A stretch of DNA of 64,000 bases from an uncultured Persicobacter sp. (GTDB taxonomy: Bacteria > Bacteroidota > Bacteroidia > Cytophagales > Cyclobacteriaceae): assembly GCA_947498325.1 (NCBI GenBank), contig CANMKE010000008.1, positions 62,001 to 126,000 of the forward strand, read 5' to 3'. The notes below the pieces were generated by a model, which did no database searches, was not told where the DNA came from, and worked only from the letters and a program-made list of their open reading frames with translations. The position numbers were made by a program, and so were the translations under genes. Of this stretch, positions 46,652 to 56,145 are shown in pieces (within the stretch, counting starts at the first letter, position 1; each line of letters opens with the position of its first letter).

Positions 46652-49474
46652 TTAAATCACTTCAGCATCAAAAGTCATGATGTATTGCTTTAGACTGAGC
46701 TCTTTCTCCAGCCCCAATTTTTTCCGCAACCGGTAGCGCTTAAGTTCCAGGCTTCTGGCGGTAATATTGAAAAGTGGCGCAAGCTCTTTGGTCGTCAGGC
46801 CAATACGCAAATAGGCACACAAACGCAGATCTGTCGGGCTCAGGTCGGGGTGCTTTTCTCGAAGTTGATCAAAGAAATTGGAGTAGGTTTCGTTGAAGGA
46901 AGCCAGAAAAACTTCCCAGTCATATTTCTTGTCGAAACCCTTAACGATAATCTGATTAAGCTTTTGCAAATCGGATTTTTTGATCGGGCGATTCGCGTTA
47001 TTCAACGTATCGATCGTTGCCGTCATTTCTTCAATAAGTTCCTTCTTTTTATTGGTCTGCATCAGCACCTGCCCCAGTTTCCTGTTTTTCTCCTTGATGG
47101 CGTCTTTGAGCTGAGAGGCCTGCAAACTTAATAATTCTTTGTTTTTTTGATCCCGAAGAGCATTGATGTTTTGTCTCATCTTGAGCAAGGCCTCATATTT
47201 TTGCCTTTTTCTAAACATTCTTTCAAAACGAATAATAAGGTAGATCAACATCAGAAAAATGACAAAGTACCCCAATTTAGCATAGATGGTAAAATAGATG
47301 GGCGGTTCAACGGTAAATTGATAACTGCTGATTTGTGGGTTCTCGCTGGTCTTGATTTTAAAAGTGTAAGTGCCCGCTGGCAGGTTAAAATAGCTGTAAG
47401 TATTCGCCTTGTTGACCTGTTGCCACGATGTATCAAATCCCTCCAACAGGAATTGGTATTCACTGTGATTGATGAAATTATGATTGGTGAATTCAAACGC
47501 TACAGAATTGTAGCTGAAAGGCAACGTTGTTTGATTGATCATCTGCTGCTTTTCAGCAAAATCATGCGCAATAAACTTTGAAATGACTGCCCGTTTTGTG
47601 CTGTTTCTAAATTGCAAAAGGTCGCCCATCTTCAAAACTGCCAAACCATTATCCAGACAAACAAGGACTTCATCGCCTCGAATAAGGTGAATATTCTCAA
47701 AACCATAAACCGTGTGATCGCCCAGGTAATCCAGGTAGAAGGGCAATTTCACTTCCTGCTGATTTTTCAGGTCGAATAATTTCAGTTTATCAACGCCTTT
47801 GACATTTTGGATATGAAAAATAAGACTGTCTCCAATGGTTGAAAAATACTGAGAGTATTCAAACGCTTCACTTACGGGCAGAATTTTCCCATCAACAAGC
47901 TTGACCGTTTTTGATCTTGAGGTCAAATAGATTTCCTGATCAACCACAAAACACTTTTTGGGCGATTCGGCATCTATCCCAGCGAGCAGATTTAAATCCC
48001 GAGATTTAGAAATTTTTCTTTTTTCATGATCAAAGGTAACGCAGACCGCCTCATTACCAAACCCGGTAACAATTAAGTCTCCTTGGTCTGTTTCTATCAG
48101 CGACCGAGTGCTGTTTTTAAAAGGCGTATAATTCTGCACATATTCCCACTCCTTTTTTAGGCTATCAAATTCAAACACGGCTACCCCATAATAAGAGGAC
48201 TGATATAAAATATTGGGAAATTTTTCACTATGCACCAAATCAACCCCACCACCAACTTTAGAGATCTTCCTCGCCTTTCTGTCATCAATTTTGAACAGCC
48301 CTTTTTCGTGAGTACAGAACAACTCTCCACCGATAACCTTCAACCGCCACACATGTCCTGCCATGCCAGGCACCTGATGAATTTGCTTGATATTGGTTTT
48401 TTGATTTACTGGTGACCAGTACAAACCTGCATTTGTGCCCCAATAAAATACCCCCTGATGAATTATCCCATCAGTGGTACTTCCCACCTTATTGCTCATA
48501 TCATTGATAAATAATGATTTGGAGAATGCCAATACCACACTGATGCCGTTATCAGTCGCTACCCAAAGCTGATCATCTATCAATTTCAGTGCATGTACCC
48601 TGTTGTTGGCCAGCCCATTAGACACATTGCAAACATATCGCCTTTTTCCCTCCAAATCTGAAATAATCAACCCGCCTTTCAAGGTGGCAAAGGCAAACTG
48701 CCCATTGTTCAAATCTACAACTTTGTTCAGTTCAAACGCTATCAGAAGCGCTGATAGTGCATTATCAATCGCCTTTACCGTTTTATTTTTCGCATCGTAA
48801 ATCAGCAAGCCTTTTTTCAAACTCCCAAGGACATAGGTGTCCTCGCTTAATTTTTTTATAAACTTGACCGTAATGCCTTTCAAAGTACCATCAGTAAGTT
48901 TTGTACTTTCCTGCCCAATGACCATAGCATACAAATCCCCATCGACTACCTGATAATATACTTTATTCTGGTAGCCGAAAGCATAGGTGGTATTGCCTTC
49001 CTTTATGCGTTCGTAGCCAATATTGCCATTTTTATCATAGGCATAAAGCTTATTGAAGGACTGAAAAATTATCTGATGATCCAGGGCAAAAATCTTCCAA
49101 ACATTATTTGTGATGTTGGTGATTGGGTGAAAACCACTTCGCAGATCTTTTTCGAGGTAAAAACCTAAAAACCGATCGCCTCCTACAAAAATCGTATCGT
49201 TTTGGCAAAAAACTGCTCGCATGCGGTTGGGGGAAGGAAAACTTTCCCATTGTTCTCCATTATACACCACCAGTCCAATGGAATTTGCAAAATATAAATT
49301 ACCCTTTTTTGAGTGTGCAATATCCCAATTCTGGTTCTCCCCAAAATATTCACTTTTGGTAAAGGAATCTATAAATGGACTAAGGGTAACCTCTAAATCG
49401 TTCTCATGAGCAGAAGTATGGGAGTAAATAGAAATAAGTAGTGGTAACAGTAAAAAAATATATTTTATTCTCAT
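46652..49474 (-). CDS. Membrane-spanning beta-propeller/Y_Y_Y sensor with LuxR-type HTH
   Basis: A 940-residue one-component regulator. After a signal sequence come many propeller-type repeats in a large periplasmic part (about 30-640), a Y_Y_Y domain (about 650-725, LPFSYNSVAFEFTNHNF, YSYFNLPAGTYTFKIKT), one membrane helix (about 732-752, YFVIFLMLIYLIIRF), a coiled coil (to about 840) and a C-terminal HTH (about 880-935, LSPTDLRLCAYLRIGLTTKE, RYRLRKKLGL). The periplasmic plan resembles hybrid two-component systems of glycan loci, but there is no histidine kinase or receiver: the signal would go straight to the DNA-binding domain. It lies convergent to the BspA-like gene and divergent from the response regulator cluster, either of which may be its target. 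Confidence 0.88.
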   Translation of the reverse strand: MRIKYIFLLLPLLISIYSHTSAHENDLEVTLSPFIDSFTKSEYFGENQNWDIAHSKKGNLYFANSIGLVVYNGEQWESFPSPNRMRAVFCQNDTIFVGGDRFLGFYLEKDLRSGFHPITNITNNVWKIFALDHQIIFQSFNKLYAYDKNGNIGYERIKEGNTTYAFGYQNKVYYQVVDGDLYAMVIGQESTKLTDGTLKGITVKFIKKLSEDTYVLGSLKKGLLIYDAKNKTVKAIDNALSALLIAFELNKVVDLNNGQFAFATLKGGLIISDLEGKRRYVCNVSNGLANNRVHALKLIDDQLWVATDNGISVVLAFSKSLFINDMSNKVGSTTDGIIHQGVFYWGTNAGLYWSPVNQKTNIKQIHQVPGMAGHVWRLKVIGGELFCTHEKGLFKIDDRKARKISKVGGGVDLVHSEKFPNILYQSSYYGVAVFEFDSLKKEWEYVQNYTPFKNSTRSLIETDQGDLIVTGFGNEAVCVTFDHEKRKISKSRDLNLLAGIDAESPKKCFVVDQEIYLTSRSKTVKLVDGKILPVSEAFEYSQYFSTIGDSLIFHIQNVKGVDKLKLFDLKNQQEVKLPFYLDYLGDHTVYGFENIHLIRGDEVLVCLDNGLAVLKMGDLLQFRNSTKRAVISKFIAHDFAEKQQMINQTTLPFSYNSVAFEFTNHNFINHSEYQFLLEGFDTSWQQVNKANTYSYFNLPAGTYTFKIKTSENPQISSYQFTVEPPIYFTIYAKLGYFVIFLMLIYLIIRFERMFRKRQKYEALLKMRQNINALRDQKNKELLSLQASQLKDAIKEKNRKLGQVLMQTNKKKELIEEMTATIDTLNNANRPIKKSDLQKLNQIIVKGFDKKYDWEVFLASFNETYSNFFDQLREKHPDLSPTDLRLCAYLRIGLTTKELAPLFNITARSLELKRYRLRKKLGLEKELSLKQYIMTFDAEVI

Positions 49475-49888
49475 TATAAATCTTATGTATCAATTAATGT
49501 ATTCGAAGTAAAACGCTTATTTTCCTCAAATTAATACAAATAAAATTATCAATGAATAGAAGGTAAATAATAATTTTAACTCATCACCACTATTTTTCAA
49601 CCTCTAATTTAGATCAGTTAAAATCAAACAACTGACCAGCAGGGGATAAGTGTCTAATTTTGATGAGTTTTCACTACATCATTTGATAAAAATAACGGGA
49701 AAATCACCCACTAAAACACCCCTAACCCCCTGTTAATCAGCATTATTAACGCCTCATCAAAAATGATGTAATTTAGATGAGCGGATATTTTTATTTTCCC
49801 CAAACCAATTACTGATATTTGTCATATAGAAAGTATGGCAGAGCTGTCATGCCGATTAATATAAGTCTACTCACTTAATATCATTATC
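49475..49888. other. Divergent intergenic region
   Basis: About 414 AT-rich bases between the large regulator (- strand) and the 64-codon gene (+ strand). A TAATTTTG at 49655-49662 matches a -7 element on the + strand, but no -33 TTTG lies at the right distance. Nothing else is recognised. Confidence 0.45.
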
Positions 49889-50083
49889 ATGACTTCTTTT
49901 CAAATCATTCAAATCATCCTTAATATTTATTTCGAAAAGGTAGCCCACTATCTTGAATATTTATATCCCATGGAATTGCTCTCTGCGCAAGCCACAGAAG
50001 CTTCCATAAATCAAAATATCAGCATTCTTGTATTTGGCGGCCTTATTATTGCGGCCTCACGATTACAGGAAAAAGCTTCTTAA
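49889..50083 (+). CDS. Small putative membrane protein (64 aa)
   Basis: Starts with ATG and has a hydrophobic C-terminal helix (ISILVFGGLIIAASRL) followed by a short charged tail (QEKAS), and an amphipathic N-terminal half (FQIIQIILNIYFEKV). It ends 33 bases before a response regulator gene on the same strand. Not recognised as any family. Its reality rests on the start codon, length and spacing. Confidence 0.45.
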   Translation: MTSFQIIQIILNIYFEKVAHYLEYLYPMELLSAQATEASINQNISILVFGGLIIAASRLQEKAS

Positions 50084-50116
50084 TACACTTTTCCCCCAAA
50101 ACAAAACGACAATAAT

Positions 50117-50572
50117 ATGAATAACCGACTTGTAATGCTCATTGATGATAATCAGACTGATAACTTTATTACCCGCACGATTATCGAGGCTAATTTATTC
50201 TCCAGTAATGTCATCATTTTCACTTCTGCCCTGAATGCCATGAATTACCTGAAGGATAATGAGCGGAACTTTAACATGATTCCTGATTATATATTTCTTG
50301 ACCTCAACTTGCCTGTTTATGACGGCACCAACTTTCTGTATGAATATCAATCACTATCTAAAATGGTACAGAAAAAAAGCCGAGTGAATATATTGTCTTC
50401 TGTAGATTCTGTTCAGGTGATTAACAATTTAATAGCCAATGAACATGTACAGTGTTTTATTCCCAAACCCATAAAAAAGGAGAATTTACAGAAACTGTTG
50501 ATCGAAGAAAGTTCTACCATGGATGTATTCAAAGAGCAATATATTGGACAGTCAATCGCTCAGATAAAATAG
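50117..50572 (+). CDS. Single-domain response regulator (CheY-like)
   Basis: A 151-residue receiver. The acidic pair is D10/D11 in VMLIDDNQTD, the phosphorylated aspartate is the first D of IFLDLNLP near residue 62, the switch serine lies in NILSSVDS near 94, and the conserved lysine in CFIPKPIKKEN near 117. There is no DNA-binding or other output domain. This pattern (rcp1-like, DDNxTDNF) is common for small receivers that act by protein contact. No histidine kinase lies in the window; the GAF sensor at 40114-41688 has no kinase domain. A 119-codon gene follows after 29 bases, likely in the same transcript. Confidence 0.9.
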   Translation: MNNRLVMLIDDNQTDNFITRTIIEANLFSSNVIIFTSALNAMNYLKDNERNFNMIPDYIFLDLNLPVYDGTNFLYEYQSLSKMVQKKSRVNILSSVDSVQVINNLIANEHVQCFIPKPIKKENLQKLLIEESSTMDVFKEQYIGQSIAQIK

Positions 50573-50601
50573 TTGCACACTTAAACTATTATCAAATTTT
50601 C

Positions 50602-50961
50602 ATGAAAACATTTATCGACATCATAGAAATATTAGGAAGCAAGGTAATCAGTCATTCTCATAATGCTGAATTATGCGAAAACCATATCATTAAGCAATTA
50701 AATTCATTGCGATATTGGACAACTGGCGAAAAGATTGCCTACAAAGACAAGGTGCAGTTCATCTTTCATCTGGAAGATTATTTATGTAAAAGTGTACGAA
50801 CCCTGAACACGGCCAAACAGCACTCCTCCATCACTTACTCCAAAATCAGAAATTTGATTGACAGTGTGAATAAGAAAATAGCCCTCATGGACCTGAAAGA
50901 CTCTTCGTCCATTATTACGCAGGTGTACAGCCTGCAAGCAACGAGCAAATCGATGAATTAA
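50602..50961 (+). CDS. Hypothetical helical protein (119 aa) downstream of response regulator
   Basis: The ATG at 50602 is chosen because the longer frame overlaps the response regulator gene by 120 bases. The protein looks all-helical (KTFIDIIEILGSKVISHSHN, NHIIKQLNSLRYWTTGE, VQFIFHLEDYLCKSVRTLN), without signal peptide or membrane helix. Two histidines in SHSHNAELCENHI could suggest a phosphotransfer-like role, but no family is recognised. It is probably co-transcribed with the response regulator. Confidence 0.65.
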   Translation: MKTFIDIIEILGSKVISHSHNAELCENHIIKQLNSLRYWTTGEKIAYKDKVQFIFHLEDYLCKSVRTLNTAKQHSSITYSKIRNLIDSVNKKIALMDLKDSSSIITQVYSLQATSKSMN

Positions 50962-51143
50962 GCGGATTTATTTTCGTCAGGGCCTTTTCTTTGAACCACC
51001 TCCCCGATTACCATCTCTCCCCTCCCTACTTAACTATATCAATTTTAATGCTTAGTATATCCATAAGGATGCATTGAGCTAATTATATATACATCATTAT
51101 TTAATTTACAGTAAATAAAATATACCTAACACAACTTGCGCAC

Positions 51144-52565
51144 ATGAAAATTCTATACCACGTCATTGTTTCGGTCATCATTCTGTTTTTTTCATTGATC
51201 GTGGGCTGCCAGTCCGAGACTGAAGAACCCAGCCCGAGCCCTATTTACACCATAAGCTTTGTGACCAATGGGGGCGATGAGATTTCCGAACAGGAAATTG
51301 AGTCGGGGCAACAATTGCTGGTGCTGCCGACACCAATCAAAACCGACTGGGTGTTTGACCAGTGGTACCTCGATGAAACATTTAACGAAGTGTTTGAGCT
51401 TCCAAAAGCGATCGATAAAGACATTACATTGTACGCTAAATGGCTGGAACATTCACCTGAGACTGCTCCGGAGGAGTATTTTACGGTCACATTCAACACG
51501 CAGGGTGGCAGTGATATTGCACCTTTGCAAGTAAGAAAAGGTGAGCAGGCCACCGCGCCAGAAAACCCGACAAAAGAGGGCTTCGCCTTCGCTGGTTGGT
51601 TCAATGGCGAAGACCTATTTCATGCTTTTGATTTTGCGAATGCTTCCTTTGATGCCACTGCTTATGCCAAATGGAAACCGAAAGATCAGGCTTTATACTT
51701 TGTCGCAGAATCGGGCACAAAATATTACCTGGTGGAAAAACAAGTGCAGGATGATACCATGACGATAATCATCCAGCCGAATAATGCCGTAGGTCAGCCG
51801 GTGGATTATTTGGGGTCATTGCAATTGGCATCAGATGACGACCTGTTCGTGATAGAAAACCATGCGGCAACCACCGATTTCAGAACTGGTTTCGTCTCAC
51901 TGTCTATTGACGGGCAACTGATGAACATAAACATGATGGTGAAGGCGACCCTTTATTTGGGCAGTGGACTACGGGATTACATTCAGACGGCCATGGAGAG
52001 TAAATTTGTTGGACCTGAAGGCGATTATAATTATCTCGATGTTTCGGGAATGGTTGATGATCAACTGTCAGGCACCTTTTATGATCTGAACTCTTTCAAT
52101 GGAGACATCAGCAAATGGGATGTCTCCAATGCTACATCGCTGAGTAACATGTTTAAAGATGCCGAAAGTTTCAATGGTGATATCAGCAATTGGGATGTAT
52201 CGAAAGTGGTTTCTTTAACTGGTATTTTTGAAGGCGCAAGTAGCTTTAATCAAGACCTCAGCAAGTGGGATGTTTCCCATGTTCAACATATGGACTGGGC
52301 GTTTAAAAATGCCACCGCATTCACTCATGACCTCAACAGCTGGGATGTTTCCAGTGCAAACAGTATGTACGAAATGTTCTATGGGGCAGAGAAATTCGGG
52401 AAAGTACCCATGCACCTTGCGGCCTGGGCCGATAAGCTGGGGCAGCGCAGTATCAATAAGTCAAAAATGTTTACTGGTTCGCTATTCGATGAGGCAGAAG
52501 GTTACGCCGCTCCGTGCTGGTATAACAATGGCAAATCTACGAACCATGGTTGTTCGAGTAATTAA
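51144..52565 (+). CDS. BspA-family (DUF285) lipoprotein with two InlB B-repeats
   Basis: A 473-residue surface lipoprotein. Signal MKILYHVIVSVIILFFSLIVGC ends in a lipobox cysteine (C22). Two Flg_new/InlB B-repeat domains follow (about 33-105 and 112-180: FVTNGGDEISEQEI, ITLYAKW; FNTQGGSDIAPLQV, AYAKW), then a beta-rich stretch, then four DUF285 repeats of about 25 residues (FNGDISKWDVSNATSLSNMF and relatives, about 315-415). It lacks the type IX tail seen in the BspA-like protein at 44359-46560 and is lipid-anchored instead. Likely adhesin or surface binding protein; ligand unknown. Confidence 0.85.
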   Translation: MKILYHVIVSVIILFFSLIVGCQSETEEPSPSPIYTISFVTNGGDEISEQEIESGQQLLVLPTPIKTDWVFDQWYLDETFNEVFELPKAIDKDITLYAKWLEHSPETAPEEYFTVTFNTQGGSDIAPLQVRKGEQATAPENPTKEGFAFAGWFNGEDLFHAFDFANASFDATAYAKWKPKDQALYFVAESGTKYYLVEKQVQDDTMTIIIQPNNAVGQPVDYLGSLQLASDDDLFVIENHAATTDFRTGFVSLSIDGQLMNINMMVKATLYLGSGLRDYIQTAMESKFVGPEGDYNYLDVSGMVDDQLSGTFYDLNSFNGDISKWDVSNATSLSNMFKDAESFNGDISNWDVSKVVSLTGIFEGASSFNQDLSKWDVSHVQHMDWAFKNATAFTHDLNSWDVSSANSMYEMFYGAEKFGKVPMHLAAWADKLGQRSINKSKMFTGSLFDEAEGYAAPCWYNNGKSTNHGCSSN

Positions 52566-52588
52566 TTAGGCGGCCACAAAGGAAAGTG

Positions 52589-52628
52589 AGCGTCGGCGAC
52601 TGAAAATGTGGCCGACGCTTTTGTTTTT
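52589..52628 (+). terminator. Terminator after the BspA lipoprotein gene
   Basis: Stem AGCGTCGGC (52589-52597) / GCCGACGCT (52611-52619) followed by a T-rich tract. It lies in the 329-base convergent gap 52566-52894, whose only other recognised feature is the opposing terminator at 52674-52712. Confidence 0.85.
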
Positions 52629-52673
52629 TACAGGTTCACCCACCTCCTTCAGCAATGGCTGCATCTGCAAGAG

Positions 52674-52712
52674 CATAAAAAAACCGCATGACAGCGATCT
52701 GCCATGCGGTTT
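52674..52712 (-). terminator. Terminator of the symporter operon
   Basis: Stem AAACCGCATG (52681-52690) / CATGCGGTTT (52703-52712), with further A before it giving a T-run of seven on the - strand. It lies about 180 bases past the symporter stop codon. Confidence 0.75.
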
Positions 52713-52894
52713 CTAAAGGAGGGTTAAACTGCTCAATAGCATATGAAGCAGCTCCAATCTATACACTACATTTCAGCACAAATTTCTATTGGACAGAAAT
52801 TCAATACCGAAGTAAAGGCGGCTGGTAACTTGTGATCAGAGGAATCAACCTTGGCCGTCACTGCCCACCTATAAATTTCAGCAAAAGATGCTTG

Positions 52895-54529
52895 TTATAT
52901 AAAGACTACAAATGACAGCACCGACAGAATCATCAATCCAAGTGCCAAATAACGGAAGTTTTTATACCACACAACGGACTTAAACTCTTCAGACTCTTCT
53001 CTCCAAATTGCCATGGTCCAGGTGTATTTTTCCACTTTTTCCGCTGGCGGCAATTCGCTGCTATAACTTACTGCCAAAGTGATGATAATATTGATGATCA
53101 AAAGAATCGGTACAATCAGCAAGAAGTGAAGATCCTTAATGAATGGGATGCTGTCCTTGAAGCTCAGCATGAAAATGGCAACGATTAGACCGGACACCAG
53201 ACCGACAAAAGCACCTTTGGCATTCACTCGCTTATTGAACAATCCGAGGAAGAACACGCCCACGACAGGGGGGGCAAGATAGCTCAGCATCTCTTGGTAG
53301 TAATCCACCAAAGAACCAAATTTCTGAATATTTGGTGCCCACAAAATGGCGATAATAAGAATTACCGTAGAGGTGATCTGTCCGACACGTACAAGCTTCT
53401 TGCTGTCCGCCTTTTTATCGATTTTGGAATAAAAATCAAGGGTGAAGAGCGTAGAGGCCGAATTCAAAGTAGCACTCAAAGTAGAGGTCAGCGCTGAGAT
53501 CATCGCAGCAATAACAATTCCGACCAACCCAACGGGCATCAGCTTCATGATCAGTCGAGGGTAAATTTCATTGACATCAATATGGTATTTGGTGATGATC
53601 TCTTTACCGAATGCAGTGGCAGGAATATGAACATCGAACAGGTCCATGGCACGAGCCGCCAAGCCTGGCATAATGAAGATGAACAAGGTGAAAATATACA
53701 ATACACCAACAAATAATACTCCTTTACGACCATGATCAATAGACTTTGCCGAAAGCACACGCTGAACCATCACCTGGTTGTTTCCCCAGAAATAAAATCC
53801 GAGGATCGGTATCCCGACGATCATCCCGAGCCACGGCACGGCAGGGTCATGCATTGGGCGAATCAATTGCATCCACACCCCATGGTCAAATCGGTGATAA
53901 AACTGGTCCCATCCGCCAATGTGGGTCATGGCAAGATATGCCAAAATGATGGATCCGATAATCAAAATTACGGCCTGAATAAGTTCGGCATTGATGGCCG
54001 AAGACAAACCGCCAGGGATGGTATAAATACCCGCTGCAATGGCCAAAAACAAAATGATCGTCTGCAATTCCGCATGCGGATAGATCAGCTTGATGATCAT
54101 TGCCCCTGCATAAAGGGCAGCCGCTGCATCCAAAAACACATTACCGATAATGGTAATGGCTGAAAAATAATACCGTGACCGCTTGTCAAACCTGCGCTCC
54201 AGGAATTCGGGCATGGTGAAAATTTTCGATTTGAGGTAAAAGGGCAGAAAGAAGGTCGCAAAGACGACCATCACCAGAATGGAAATCCACTGGTAATTGT
54301 AAACGGCAATCCCGGTTTTGAATGCTTCTGCCGATTGCCCAATCAAGGTAGAACTGGAGACACTGGCCGCAAAGAGGGACAAGCCCACTGCGGGCCATTT
54401 CATGTTTCGCCCAGCCAGGAAATAGTCCTGTGAGCTGTCGTTTGAGGAGTTCATCAACGCCCAAACAATCACCCCGACCACGTAAACGATGATCAGGCCT
54501 AAATCTATATTACTTAAAGAATAACTCAT
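52895..54529 (-). CDS. Sodium:solute symporter (SSS family), sugar type
   Basis: A 544-residue inner-membrane transporter with about 13-14 membrane segments. SSS landmarks: DYFLAGRNMKWPAVGLSLFAASVSSSTLIGQ near 35-65, YTIPGGLSSAINAELIQAVILIIGS near 165-190, FYFWGNNQVMVQRVLSAKS near 245, and MISALTSTLSATLNSASTLFTLDFY near 345. It resembles SGLT-type sugar symporters of Bacteroidota glycan loci. Its start codon overlaps the stop of the GH-A lipoprotein gene by one base, so translation is coupled. It should import the mono- or disaccharide released by that enzyme for the GH130 protein. Confidence 0.92.
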   Translation of the reverse strand: MSYSLSNIDLGLIIVYVVGVIVWALMNSSNDSSQDYFLAGRNMKWPAVGLSLFAASVSSSTLIGQSAEAFKTGIAVYNYQWISILVMVVFATFFLPFYLKSKIFTMPEFLERRFDKRSRYYFSAITIIGNVFLDAAAALYAGAMIIKLIYPHAELQTIILFLAIAAGIYTIPGGLSSAINAELIQAVILIIGSIILAYLAMTHIGGWDQFYHRFDHGVWMQLIRPMHDPAVPWLGMIVGIPILGFYFWGNNQVMVQRVLSAKSIDHGRKGVLFVGVLYIFTLFIFIMPGLAARAMDLFDVHIPATAFGKEIITKYHIDVNEIYPRLIMKLMPVGLVGIVIAAMISALTSTLSATLNSASTLFTLDFYSKIDKKADSKKLVRVGQITSTVILIIAILWAPNIQKFGSLVDYYQEMLSYLAPPVVGVFFLGLFNKRVNAKGAFVGLVSGLIVAIFMLSFKDSIPFIKDLHFLLIVPILLIINIIITLAVSYSSELPPAEKVEKYTWTMAIWREESEEFKSVVWYKNFRYLALGLMILSVLSFVVFI

Positions 54530-56085
54530 TATTTATTCATATTTGTCATGACTACTACTGATTTCGCTGGTAAGGTCACGCTGAGGCCTCCTTGCGCTGA
54601 GACACTGACCTGTTCGGTGCTTATTTTCGCCTTTTCAGCGGTTGCTTGTTCACGTGTATAAGTCAATTTTTTTAACTGTGGCGAAGATTTCAACCCATCG
54701 ATTTGAACAGTAACCGTCTGGATCTCCTCGCTATTATTCACCGCCATTACAGAATACTTGTCCTCTTTTGTTCCTGCGGTAATGCGTAGCCCTTTGATGG
54801 CAGGAACATCAACCTTAAGGATTTCGGTATGCGCAGGGAAGTATTTACAGGCCCATGACCATGGATAAAACCACGGACGGATCTGCTCATCTTTCGGGCT
54901 GTTTTCAATTTCGGTACCCAGGATATTCCAGAATCCCCAGCGTTTAAGCTTGGTTTTGTCTCCTTTGTCGCCCATCGTGTGCATCGCATCATCCAGCGCC
55001 CAGGCGATCGTTCCCGCACATCCCGCATTCATAAACTGAACCACAGCATCAGCCATATCGACCCCATATTGGTAATCATAGATGGCCATCTGAGAATCCT
55101 CCGGAGAGGTAAAGGCATCTTTTTTGGCACGGGCAATATTTTTTTCATGGAAAGGACCGAAGTTATCCTTAAGTCCTAACTCACCGATAAGGAATGGCTT
55201 GCCCGTTTTATGCGTCTGGGCAATGGCCTCTTTCCAGAAGACATCTTTTGCCGCCTTGCCTTCACGTACAATCATCGTCGGCATATAGGCATGAATCTCA
55301 TAAGCACCCAATTCATCATTCAGCGAATCAACCGACATTTTCACCCAGTCTTTACCTTCATACTGAGATTTGTATTTTGGGTAAGAATACTGAGGCACCG
55401 TTCCTGGTCCACTGATTTGGATTTTATCATCCAGCCCTTTGGCTTTTAATTCCTTATGAAGTTGCTTTACCCCATGTTTCCACAGATCAAAATCACCCAA
55501 GGTAGAGGCCCAATCACCATTAGGCTCATTGACCAAGTTATAATATTTGATACAAGAATACCCCTTCTTGTTGATCAGAAAATCAAGATACTGAGCGATC
55601 ATTTTTGACCACCTTGGGTCGTCCGCCGCTTTGAGCTTGTCTTTCTTATTTTCAATGTCATGCATGTGATGTGGTGTACCCCACTCCCCCATCACAACGG
55701 TAATATTTCGGCTCTGGCAATAATCGAGCAGTTTGAATAAAGTTTTAATCTCGGGCGTGTTGAAATTCAATACCGCTTTTTTATGTCTATTCAATCCCAT
55801 ATAATATCGCCAGTTGGCCTGGTCCATCATTCGGATAAATTGTGGCTGCATTCGATCCAGGCGAGCATAGAGCGTGTCCCATTTTGCAGGATTGTTCATC
55901 AGGTCTCCCCACTCGGCACTTTTACTGTCGGCATGAGGGTACGCATCCCATTCGACGCCGTTACCAATGTACTGATTACAAACGACCTGTTCTTTATGAA
56001 CCGTTACCGTAGGGTGTTGTGGTGCTTGATTACAGGCTTGAAGGGCAAGAAGCAATCCTGCGCCAAAAAAATATTTATTCAACAT
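54529..56085 (-). CDS. Clan GH-A glycoside hydrolase, lipoprotein (GH5-like)
   Basis: A 518-residue lipoprotein (MLNKYFFGAGLLLALQAC, lipid cysteine C18). It has a TIM-barrel core with clan GH-A marks: acid/base E187 in YYNLVNEPNGDW, nucleophile E302 in FLIGELGLKDN, plus VVMGEWGTP near 132 and a C-terminal beta-sandwich from about 415. The catalytic glutamates confirm a retaining enzyme, but the family (GH5, GH39 or a neighbour) is not certain from sequence alone. It sits between GH130 and the symporter, so an endo- or exo-acting enzyme on a mannose-containing beta-glycan is plausible. Confidence 0.82.
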   Translation of the reverse strand: MLNKYFFGAGLLLALQACNQAPQHPTVTVHKEQVVCNQYIGNGVEWDAYPHADSKSAEWGDLMNNPAKWDTLYARLDRMQPQFIRMMDQANWRYYMGLNRHKKAVLNFNTPEIKTLFKLLDYCQSRNITVVMGEWGTPHHMHDIENKKDKLKAADDPRWSKMIAQYLDFLINKKGYSCIKYYNLVNEPNGDWASTLGDFDLWKHGVKQLHKELKAKGLDDKIQISGPGTVPQYSYPKYKSQYEGKDWVKMSVDSLNDELGAYEIHAYMPTMIVREGKAAKDVFWKEAIAQTHKTGKPFLIGELGLKDNFGPFHEKNIARAKKDAFTSPEDSQMAIYDYQYGVDMADAVVQFMNAGCAGTIAWALDDAMHTMGDKGDKTKLKRWGFWNILGTEIENSPKDEQIRPWFYPWSWACKYFPAHTEILKVDVPAIKGLRITAGTKEDKYSVMAVNNSEEIQTVTVQIDGLKSSPQLKKLTYTREQATAEKAKISTEQVSVSAQGGLSVTLPAKSVVVMTNMNK

Positions 56086-56105
56086 AACATTCAGGGGTCA
56101 AAATT

Positions 56106-56131
56106 AAAGAATCTGGGCTTCCAGATTCTTT
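56106..56131 (-). terminator. Perfect hairpin between GH130 and GH-A genes
   Basis: Eleven-base stem AAAGAATCTGG / CCAGATTCTTT (56106-56116, 56121-56131) with a 4-base loop. The T-run on the - strand is weak (AATTTTG), so attenuation or mRNA end protection is as likely as termination. Confidence 0.5.
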
Positions 56132-56145
56132 ATTTATAAAAATAA

